Shown here in pieces: positions 54,251 through 60,853 of a stretch of DNA of 64,000 nt. Both the position numbers and the translations under genes were made by a program. The notes beneath the pieces are model-generated. The model worked only from the letters and a program-made list of their open reading frames with translations, had not been told where the DNA came from and did not search any database. The stretch spans positions 1-64,000 of the forward strand of contig NZ_JASKLS010000012.1 in the NCBI RefSeq assembly GCF_030124375.1, read 5' to 3'. Within the stretch, counting starts at the first letter, position 1, and every line of letters begins with the position of its first letter. The stretch is from Sinorhizobium sp. 6-70. Its GTDB lineage: Bacteria; Pseudomonadota; Alphaproteobacteria; Rhizobiales; Rhizobiaceae.

Positions 54251-54883
54251 ATGGCAGGAAAGCCGGGCCGAGGATCAGATCAGTTTCCGCTCAGATTGCC
54301 TGACGGGATGCGGGACCAACTCAAAGAGGAGGCCGATAAGAACAATCGCTCCATGAACGCCGAGATCGTGGCGCGCCTTGAAGGCTACGACATCATCCAT
54401 TGGCGAATGGGCCAACTTATGGAAGAAAAGGAAAGGCTTACCGCGCAATTAGACGCGACCAGAGAAGCGCTGATCGAGCAGAAGACGATATCTGCGCGAC
54501 TGCAGCACCTTCTCTCTGAAAACTTCGAAGATGCCAAGAGACGCGAAGATAATGACAGGGAAGCTGCCGAAGCGATCGAGGCTCGCTTTAATGAGATGAA
54601 GGCGCAAAGCGAGTATCTGGAATCATTGAAAGCGGAATTGCTGGAACTCTCTAAAGAGCGCGACGATATCAATTCAGAGGCCGAGGACCTGATTAAGCAA
54701 CAGGGCGAGGCCATCGAGATGCTTATGAAAGGCCAACGCGCCACGGCTGCCGTGTTAAAAGAAATCGCCAAAAGACAGGAGCCGGACATCACCGGCACTC
54801 CCCTGACTCCGGATTTGTTTGACAAGCTCTTCAACCAGCTAGTGCGCCTAGAGCAGAAGCTTGATGAGAAGCCGAAAAAATGA
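54251..54883 (+). CDS. Arc-like ribbon-helix-helix protein with long coiled coil
   Basis: A 210-residue protein. Residues about 8-45 match the Arc repressor fold: DQFPLRLPDGMRDQLKEEAD, then NRSMNAEIVARLEGYD. Residues 50-170 predict a nearly continuous coiled coil, far longer than P22 Arc (53 residues). It is divergent from the early operon across an operator array and overlaps the integrase by 4 bp, so it is the best candidate for the prophage repressor. GGGAG lies upstream of ATG 54251; a GTG at 54236 is less likely. Confidence 0.78.
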   Translation: MAGKPGRGSDQFPLRLPDGMRDQLKEEADKNNRSMNAEIVARLEGYDIIHWRMGQLMEEKERLTAQLDATREALIEQKTISARLQHLLSENFEDAKRREDNDREAAEAIEARFNEMKAQSEYLESLKAELLELSKERDDINSEAEDLIKQQGEAIEMLMKGQRATAAVLKEIAKRQEPDITGTPLTPDLFDKLFNQLVRLEQKLDEKPKK

Positions 54884-56115
54884 GCGTTCGCAAGCGCACA
54901 TGGACCACCCCAAAAGGCGAGGAGAAGTCCTCCTGGGTCGTCGATTACTTCGACATGGCCGGCAAGCGCCGGCTGAAAACGTTCAAACTCAAGAAGCAGG
55001 CCGATGCCTTCGCCGCGACAGCCGCCGTCGAGGTCAGGGAGGGGGTCCACGTTGCCGAAAGCGCGAGCGCCACGGTCCAAGAAGCCGGCAAGCTGTGGAT
55101 AGCGAGTGCCCGCGCTTCGGGGCTCGAGCGGGCAACAATCGATGATTATGAGCGCCATCTTCGGATGCACATCGTCCCGTTCCTCGGCGCATCGAAGCTG
55201 CCCAGTTTGTCCATTGCGAAGATTCGGGCGTTCGAAGATCAGTTGCGCGAGGCCGGCCGGTCGCAAGCTATGGTCAAGAAGGTACTGGTAAGCCTCGGCT
55301 CGCTGATTGCCGACGCACAAGAGCGTGGGCTTGTTGCGCGCAACGTCGTCCGGGACATGAAAGGGAAACGTGGCTCCGGAGATAAGCGCCAGGAAAAGCG
55401 GCAGAAGGGCCGCCTGAAGATCGGGGTGGACATTCCAACTCGGGAAGAGGTGAAGGCACTCCTCGTGGCGCTGAAAGGGCGCTGGCGACCACTGTTGCTG
55501 ACGGCCACCTTCTGCGGACTGCGAGCGTCCGAGCTTCGCGGGTTGCGGTGGCAGGACATCGACTTCGATCGGGGCCAGATCCGCGTGCACCAGCGGGCCG
55601 ATCGGTTCAACGAGATCGGAAGGCCGAAGTCGATCTCTGGAGAGCGCACAGTGCCGGCACCGCCGATGGTCATGAACGCGCTGCGCGAATGGAAGTTGGT
55701 CTGCCCCAAGCGGGATACCGGGAAGGTCGGTGATGACGGCCAGAAGGTCATGGCGCTCGATCTCGTCTTCCCGAACGGCACCGGCAAGGTCGAGCAACTG
55801 AACAACATCCTGCGGCGCGGCTTGCATCCGGCGTGGGTCGCGGCCGGCGTTGCCGTCGACAGCGGAGAGGTCGACAAGAAAGGCAAGCCGGTGCTCGCCC
55901 CAAAGTACACAGGGATGCACGCCCTTAGGCACTTCTACGCGTCCTGGTGCATCAATCGTCGCAAGGACGGGGGTTTGGAGTTGCCGCCGAAGGTTGTCCA
56001 GGAGCGTCTGGGCCACAGCTCGATCATGATGACGATGGACGTCTATGGGCACCTATTCCCGCGAGCCGATGACAGCGACGAAATGGCAGAGGCGGAGCGC
56101 GCCTTTCTTGCCTGA
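54880..56115 (+). CDS. Phage integrase (tyrosine recombinase)
   Basis: A 411-residue tyrosine recombinase. The N-terminal arm-binding region is basic, with a core-binding SAM-like domain at about 60-160. Catalytic residues: Arg215 (FCGLRASELRG), His347 and Arg350 (MHALRHFYASW), His379 (RLGHSSIMMT) and nucleophile Tyr389 (MDVYGHLFP). It catalyses insertion at tRNA-Arg(CCT). Its stop lies 56 bp from the attR core. It is coupled to the repressor gene by ATGA. Confidence 0.95.
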   Translation: MSVRKRTWTTPKGEEKSSWVVDYFDMAGKRRLKTFKLKKQADAFAATAAVEVREGVHVAESASATVQEAGKLWIASARASGLERATIDDYERHLRMHIVPFLGASKLPSLSIAKIRAFEDQLREAGRSQAMVKKVLVSLGSLIADAQERGLVARNVVRDMKGKRGSGDKRQEKRQKGRLKIGVDIPTREEVKALLVALKGRWRPLLLTATFCGLRASELRGLRWQDIDFDRGQIRVHQRADRFNEIGRPKSISGERTVPAPPMVMNALREWKLVCPKRDTGKVGDDGQKVMALDLVFPNGTGKVEQLNNILRRGLHPAWVAAGVAVDSGEVDKKGKPVLAPKYTGMHALRHFYASWCINRRKDGGLELPPKVVQERLGHSSIMMTMDVYGHLFPRADDSDEMAEAERAFLA

Positions 56116-56171
56116 CTGCAACATGGCTGCGACATGACGTCCGTAATGCCTGCAGAATAAGGAGTTGAGAG

Positions 56172-56220
56172 CAGATTCCTAATCTGGGGGTCGCGCGTTC
56201 GAATCGCGCCGGGATCACCA
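56172..56220 (+). repeat. attR core (49 bp tRNA 3' fragment)
   Basis: An exact copy of the tRNA-Arg 3' end (anticodon stem to CCA) without the 5' half, so it is not a tRNA gene. It marks the right phage-host junction; host DNA resumes with TTTGCTATTT. Confidence 0.95.
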
Positions 56221-56224
56221 TTTG

Positions 56225-56950
56225 CTATTTCATCTTCTCGCAGACGACTCCCGGGTCTTCCTCCCCCTTCGTCACGTCGAACAGCGTCGCCTCTTCGCCC
56301 TCGGTCCACCAGACATATCGGCCGCCTGCATATCGTGCGCCCGATCCGGAGATGACCGCCGAAGCAACGATGTAGGTGCCGCCGATCGAGAACGTCACCA
56401 GCGAGACCGGGCCGGCATTGATATATTCGGTCTCGACCGTCTCGCCGCCGCAATCATAACGAACCTTCTGTCGATCGACGGCACCGGCATCGGGGATGTT
56501 GAGCGTGACTTCGGCGACACCAGCAGCCCCCGCCTCCATTGAGGTAAGCCGCATGACCGGCGTACCGTCGGGCCTCGTCAACGTCAGCCTTCCGCCGTCG
56601 ATCCTCCAGGTAAGCCCGTCGCGCAGCGTGTCGAAGAACTTCTGCTCTTGGTCCATGATCGCCGGTGCGCACATCTTGCGCGCCGCAGCAGTTGGCCCGA
56701 ATGTGATCGTGGTGCCTGAAAGGCGGAAAGCACCGGTGAAATTGTTGCAGCCGGCCATGCCGCCATAGGTGCCATCCTCGCGTATCTCGAGCACGGTCTG
56801 AAGGTCGTCGATCACGCCGCCGCCGCCGATATCCTCAGCAAGCCAGGAGCCGATCAGTTCTTCCGGCACCTTCTCCGCGGCGACGATCTGCGTCGAAGTC
56901 AGCTCGATCAACACGCAAGCGCAGGACGCGGCAGTCAGAGCCTTGAGCAT
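56225..56950 (-). CDS. Periplasmic META (DUF306) plus MliC-like protein
   Basis: A 241-residue exported protein. An N-terminal signal peptide ends near residue 25. The META/HslJ-type domain has GGMAGCNNFTGAFRLSGTTI near 63-82. The C-terminal domain (VRYDCGGETVETEYINAG, then SAVISGSGARYAGGRYVWWT) resembles MliC, the c-type lysozyme inhibitor. It may protect the cell wall from host lysozyme (family knowledge, not shown here). GAGGAG lies upstream of ATG 56950. Confidence 0.8.
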   Translation of the reverse strand: MLKALTAASCACVLIELTSTQIVAAEKVPEELIGSWLAEDIGGGGVIDDLQTVLEIREDGTYGGMAGCNNFTGAFRLSGTTITFGPTAAARKMCAPAIMDQEQKFFDTLRDGLTWRIDGGRLTLTRPDGTPVMRLTSMEAGAAGVAEVTLNIPDAGAVDRQKVRYDCGGETVETEYINAGPVSLVTFSIGGTYIVASAVISGSGARYAGGRYVWWTEGEEATLFDVTKGEEDPGVVCEKMK

Positions 56951-56997
56951 CTGAAACTCCTCCACAAATCGGCATGTTTCGCTGCCTGTACCGATGC

Positions 56998-57103
56998 TAC
57001 TGCATGTTTCCTTACATCGTAGCCGATTTAAGGATAAAAACATGCGGCGATTCAAAGTGCTACAGCGACCTTTGCGCGTCTGACAAGACGCGCGGCGCTG
57101 TAG
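56998..57103. repeat. Rhizobial intergenic mosaic repeat, copy 2
   Basis: Same two-hairpin layout as at 15880-15985: a TGCATGTTTCCTTA...TAAGGATAAAAACATGC arm pair and a CTACAGCG...CGCTGTAG arm pair. It lies in the 423-base interval between the META gene and dxr. The interval otherwise holds copy 3 and about 125 bases of unremarkable sequence. Confidence 0.82.
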
Positions 57104-57228
57104 GGAGTCACGGCGCAGGATGCGAGCGGAAAACGCTTCGCCGGTACTTACCCCCCACTATCTGCGAGCGGTGCGATGGAGGGACGGCAAGTCCGCCCTT
57201 GTTGCCCGCGGCATTCGGCTGTAGAGCC

Positions 57229-57335
57229 TACTGCATGTTTCCTTAAATCGTAGTCGATTTCAGGATAGAAACATGCAGCAATTCAAAGTGCTACAGCGTC
57301 TCTTCGCGCGTCTGATGAGACGCGCGGCGCGGTAG
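57229..57335. repeat. Rhizobial intergenic mosaic repeat, copy 3
   Basis: The third copy, in the same orientation as copy 2 and separated from it by 125 bp. The last arm has drifted (CGCGGTAG). It ends 38 bp before dxr, so it would be transcribed in the dxr leader if the promoter lies upstream. Confidence 0.82.
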
Positions 57336-57373
57336 GGCAATTCTTACGAACGAGAAGAACACGGGATTTGGCA

Positions 57374-58549
57374 ATGGCATCCGGCGACAGCACGAAGCGC
57401 CGTCTGACAATATTGGGCTCCACCGGCTCGATCGGCACAAACACGCTCGACGTCATCGACCGGCTGGGCGGGCGAGATCGTTTCGAGGTCGCCGCACTGA
57501 CCGGAAACGGCAATATTCCGCTGCTTGCCGAACAGGCGCGCCGGCTCGGCGCCGAACTGGCGGTGACCGCGGACGACAATCTTTATCAGGACCTGAAATC
57601 GGCGCTTGCCGGCAGCGGGATCGCGGTTGCCGCCGGTCGCAGCGGCTTGACCGAGGCGGCCGAGCGCGACGCCGGCTGGGTGATGGCGGCAATCGTCGGC
57701 AATGCCGGCCTTGCCCCGACACTTGCCGCGGCTAGGCGCGGCGCCGATATCGCGCTTGCTAACAAGGAATGTCTCGTCTCGGCCGGCAGCCTCTTCGTCG
57801 ACGCCGTCAAGATGGGCGGCGGCCGGCTGCTGCCCGTCGACAGCGAACACAATGCGATCTTCCAGGTGCTGGAAAACGATCAGCGCCATGCCGTCGAGCG
57901 GATCATCCTGACGGCCTCCGGCGGACCGTTCCGCACCAAATCGCTCGATGAGATGCGCCATGTTACGGCCGCGACGGCGCGCGCCCATCCGAACTGGTCG
58001 ATGGGGCTGAAGATCTCGATCGACAGCGCCTCGATGTTCAACAAGGCGCTGGAAATGATCGAGGCGCGCCATCTCTTCGGGCTCAACCCCGAGCAGATCG
58101 AGGTCATCGTGCATCCGCAGTCGGTCATCCATTCGATGGTCGGCTACAGCGACGGATCGGTGCTGGCGCAGCTCGGCTGCCCCGACATGCGCACCGCCAT
58201 CGGCTATGCGCTTTCCTATCCGAGCCGGTGCGATCTGCCGGTCGAGCGGCTCGATTTCGCGAAACTCTCGCGGCTCGACTTCGAGGCGCCGGACGAAATC
58301 CGCTTTCCGGCCCTGCGCCTGGCGCGGCGTGCGATGGAATCAGGCGGCGTCCAGGGCGCCGTACTGAACGGCGCCAAGGAAACCGCGCTCGAGGCGTTCA
58401 TCAAGGGACGGGCCGGCTTCCTCGCCATGGCCGAAATCGTCGAGAAGGTGATGGACGCGCTGGCCGACCTGCCTGCGGCCGCCACCATGGATGATGTCTT
58501 CGCCGCGGACGAAAAAGCCCGGCAGATGGCTGCTGGGCTCATTCGGTAG
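57374..58549 (+). CDS. dxr: 1-deoxy-D-xylulose 5-phosphate reductoisomerase
   Basis: A 391-residue DXR, the second enzyme of the MEP isoprenoid pathway, which makes 2-C-methylerythritol 4-phosphate. NADPH motif GSTGSIGTNTLDVID; metal and substrate residues in LANKECLVSAG, PVDSEHNAIFQ and TASGGPFR; C-terminal VHPQSVIHSMVGYSDGSV. ATG 57374 is used; no strong ribosome site is visible. The stop adjoins a palindromic repeat. Confidence 0.95.
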   Translation: MASGDSTKRRLTILGSTGSIGTNTLDVIDRLGGRDRFEVAALTGNGNIPLLAEQARRLGAELAVTADDNLYQDLKSALAGSGIAVAAGRSGLTEAAERDAGWVMAAIVGNAGLAPTLAAARRGADIALANKECLVSAGSLFVDAVKMGGGRLLPVDSEHNAIFQVLENDQRHAVERIILTASGGPFRTKSLDEMRHVTAATARAHPNWSMGLKISIDSASMFNKALEMIEARHLFGLNPEQIEVIVHPQSVIHSMVGYSDGSVLAQLGCPDMRTAIGYALSYPSRCDLPVERLDFAKLSRLDFEAPDEIRFPALRLARRAMESGGVQGAVLNGAKETALEAFIKGRAGFLAMAEIVEKVMDALADLPAAATMDDVFAADEKARQMAAGLIR

Positions 58550-58595
58550 CGCAATTCCAGGAAAAGTGCGTAACGGCTTTCCATCCGGAATTGCG
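58550..58595. repeat. Rhizobial palindromic repeat
   Basis: CGCAATTCC and GGAATTGCG form 9-bp arms around inner GGAAAA/CTTTCC arms, 46 bp in all, starting right after the dxr stop. The sequence type is very common between rhizobial genes. It lies between the convergent dxr and hemA genes and could serve as a transcript end. Confidence 0.72.
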
Positions 58596-58619
58596 TGGCT
58601 TCAAAGAGTCAGGCTGCGC

Positions 58620-59834
58620 TTACGCGACGGCCCTTGCCAGCGCACAGCGCGACCACAGCGAATGCAGCGCCCCGACCAGATGGTCGATATCGGCATCCGA
58701 ATGCAGCGGCGTCGGGGTGATGCGCAGGCGCTCGGTCTTCTTCGGCACCGTCGGATAGTTGATCGGCTGGACGTAGACGCCGAAATTGTCGAGCAGCAAG
58801 TCGGAGATCCACTTGCACTTGGCGGCATCGCCCACCATCACCGGCACGATGTGGCTCGGATTGACCATGTGCGGGATGCCGCGCTGGTCGAGCAGCGAAC
58901 GCAGCCGACGCACGCGCTCCTGATGCGCGAAACGTTCGACCTGGCTTTCCTTCAGGTGCCGGATGGAAGCGAGCGCACCGGCTGCAAGCGCTGGCGGCAG
59001 CGCCGTCGTGAAGATGAAGCCGGAAGCGAACGAACGGATGAAGTCGCAAAGCGCCGCCGAACCGGTGATGTAACCGCCCATGACGCCGAAGGCCTTGCCG
59101 AGCGTGCCCTCGATCACCGTCAGCCGGTGCATCAGCCCCTCGCGTTCGGCAATGCCGCCGCCGCGCGGGCCGTACATGCCGACCGCGTGCACTTCGTCGA
59201 GATAGGTCATCGCGCCATACTTGTCGGCAAGATCGCAGAATTCCTTGATCGGCGCGATGTCGCCATCCATCGAGTAGACGGATTCAAAGGCGATGATTTT
59301 GGGCGCACGCGGATCGGCCGCGGCAAGTTTGGCTTCGAGATCGGCGACAGAATTGTGCTTGAAGATCACGCGTTCGCATTTCGAATGGCGGATCCCCTCG
59401 ATCATCGAAGCGTGATTCCCGGCGTCAGAGAAGACGATGATGCCGGGAATCTTGGAACAGAGCGTTCCAAGCGCGGCCCAGTTCGACACATAGCCGGAGG
59501 TGAACAGAAGGGCGGATTCCTTGCCGTGCAGGTCGGCAAGCTCGCGTTCGAGCAGGACGTGGTAGTGATTGGTGCCCGAGATGTTGCGCGTGCCGCCGGC
59601 GCCTGCGCCGCATTCGTCGATCGCCCGCTTCATCGCTTCGGTCACGACTGGAGACTGACCCATGCCGAGATAGTCGTTCGAGCACCATACGGTCACTTCC
59701 TGGGTGCCTTCGCCCGTGTGGCGCGTTGCCCTCGGAAAATCACCGCGATGGCGGGCGAGATCCGCGAAAACCCGATAGCGGCCTTCCTGATGCAGCCCGT
59801 CCAGCTCGTTTTTGAAGAAACTCTCGAAATCCAT
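58620..59834 (-). CDS. hemA: 5-aminolevulinate synthase
   Basis: A 404-residue ALA synthase of the alphaproteobacterial C4 pathway; it condenses glycine and succinyl-CoA. The start MDFESFFKNELDGLHQEGRY matches rhizobial HemA. Motifs: CSNDYLGMGQ, GAGAGGTRNISGTNHYH, YLDEVHAVGMYGPRGGG and the PLP lysine in TLGKAFGVMGGY. Three ATGs are in tandem; the third (59834) has GGAG at 6-nt spacing. A palindrome like the Irr box lies about 94 bp upstream. Confidence 0.96.
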   Translation of the reverse strand: MDFESFFKNELDGLHQEGRYRVFADLARHRGDFPRATRHTGEGTQEVTVWCSNDYLGMGQSPVVTEAMKRAIDECGAGAGGTRNISGTNHYHVLLERELADLHGKESALLFTSGYVSNWAALGTLCSKIPGIIVFSDAGNHASMIEGIRHSKCERVIFKHNSVADLEAKLAAADPRAPKIIAFESVYSMDGDIAPIKEFCDLADKYGAMTYLDEVHAVGMYGPRGGGIAEREGLMHRLTVIEGTLGKAFGVMGGYITGSAALCDFIRSFASGFIFTTALPPALAAGALASIRHLKESQVERFAHQERVRRLRSLLDQRGIPHMVNPSHIVPVMVGDAAKCKWISDLLLDNFGVYVQPINYPTVPKKTERLRITPTPLHSDADIDHLVGALHSLWSRCALARAVA

Positions 59835-59927
59835 CATCATCTCCAGTGCCCTGACGCCTTTCTTGATTCAAAGCGATCAGGGGTCAACCCCGGAAAGGCC
59901 CCCGCTCCTGCGGCAAAAGGCCCCTAC

Positions 59928-59945
59928 TTTTGAACTATTCCAAAA
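59928..59945. promoter_or_regulatory. Irr-box-like palindrome upstream of hemA
   Basis: TTTTGAACTATTCCAAAA matches TTTAGAA-N3-TTCTAAA, the rhizobial iron control element as I recall it, at 12 of 14 fixed positions. Irr is a heme-sensing Fur-family regulator that controls heme synthesis in rhizobia. Binding here is inference. Confidence 0.42.
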
Positions 59946-59994
59946 CAGGTAGTGCAACTCAATCCCCTCAACTTTGATCGAAGTCAAGCTTTTG

Positions 59995-60025
59995 CAAAAA
60001 AGGACGGCCGGAGCCGCCCTTTTTC
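59995..60025 (-). terminator. Terminator between coxM and hemA
   Basis: On the minus strand AGGGCGGC-TCCG-GCCGTCCT forms an 8-bp stem (one G-U) followed by TTTTTT. It lies 16 bp after the coxM stop. The plus-strand copy also has a T-run (TTTTTC), so it may work in both directions. Confidence 0.8.
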
Positions 60026-60040
60026 AATACTTAAGTCCCA

Positions 60041-60838
60041 TCAAGCCGCGGCCACGGCGCGCTTGGTCATAACCTTGATAAGGTTGGCGCGATAGGCAGC
60101 GCTGGCATGAAGGTCTGCCAGCAAATCCGATGCATCCACGGAGACATTGCCGACCGCATCCGGCGACCAGTTGCCGGCAAGTGCCGCCTCCATGCCCTGA
60201 TGGCGGAAGACACCACTCGAACCCGCTCCGGTCACGGCAACGCGCACGTCGCCATTGTCGCGGCGCACGACGAAGACGCCAGCCATCGCGTAGCGCGAGG
60301 CCGGGTTCGGGAACTTCTGGTAGGCCGCCTTCGCCGGCGCATCGAAGGTGATGGCGGTAATGATCTCGCCATCGTCCAACGCCGTTTCGAACAGTCCGGT
60401 GAAGAAGTCCGCCGCTGCGATCTCGCGGCTGTTGGTGACGATCGTTGCGTCGAGTGCCAGCATCGCCGCCGGATAGTCCGCCGCCGGATCATTGTTGGCG
60501 ATGGAGCCGCCGATCGTTCCCATGTTGCGGACATGCGGGTCGCCGATATGGCTGGCGAGGGCGCAAATCGCCGGGCAGACCGCCCCGAGTTCGGCCGACG
60601 ACGCGACCTCGCGATGGGTCGTCGCCGCGCCGATCCGCACGGACCGTCCGTTGACCGTGATCCCTTTCATTTCGGCGATGTGCCGAAGATCGACGAGATC
60701 GCTTGGCGCCGCGAGCCGCTGTTTCATCGTCGCAATGAGCGTCATGCCGCCGGCGAGATATTTGCCTTCGGCGGCTCCGCCGATCAGCTTCACCGCCTCC
60801 TGCACGGAGGCCGGCCTATGATAGTTGGTCTCATACAT
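60041..60838 (-). CDS. coxM: Molybdenum hydroxylase FAD subunit (CoxM-like)
   Basis: A 265-residue FAD-binding medium subunit of the xanthine dehydrogenase/CO dehydrogenase family. FAD motifs: AEGKYLAGGMTLIATMKQRL and MGTIGGSIANNDPAADYPAA, both typical of CoxM. It passes electrons from the iron-sulfur subunit onward. It is the last gene of a coxS-coxL-coxM operon, 15 bp after coxL. The symbol is by family; the substrate is uncertain. Confidence 0.85.
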   Translation of the reverse strand: MYETNYHRPASVQEAVKLIGGAAEGKYLAGGMTLIATMKQRLAAPSDLVDLRHIAEMKGITVNGRSVRIGAATTHREVASSAELGAVCPAICALASHIGDPHVRNMGTIGGSIANNDPAADYPAAMLALDATIVTNSREIAAADFFTGLFETALDDGEIITAITFDAPAKAAYQKFPNPASRYAMAGVFVVRRDNGDVRVAVTGAGSSGVFRHQGMEAALAGNWSPDAVGNVSVDASDLLADLHASAAYRANLIKVMTKRAVAAA

Positions 60839-60853
60839 CTCTGGTCCTCCGTA

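Larger units (their letters stand above)
16117..56220. mobile_element. Temperate podovirus-like prophage in tRNA-Arg(CCT)
   Basis: An element of about 40.1 kb bounded by 49-bp direct repeats of the tRNA 3' end. It carries a tyrosine integrase at the right end, an Arc-like repressor, a replication operon, small and large terminase, a P22-type portal, scaffold, SU10-like capsid, adaptor and tail proteins, internal virion proteins, and a lysis cassette. No tail tape-measure or contractile sheath gene is visible, pointing to a short-tailed phage. All core genes appear open, so the prophage may be inducible (inference). Confidence 0.95.

Noticed and set aside
54385..56052. A 555-codon minus-strand frame opposite the repressor and integrase genes
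   Set aside because: The plus-strand genes have clear motifs, ribosome sites and coupling; the mirror frame has none.
56172..56220. A second tRNA-Arg gene at the right end
   Set aside because: Only the 3' part from the anticodon stem is present; the acceptor 5' strand and D arm are missing. It is the attR copy.
16117..56220. A siphovirus or myovirus prophage
   Set aside because: No tape-measure, major tail tube or sheath gene is visible; portal, adaptor, nozzle-like and internal virion proteins indicate a short tail.
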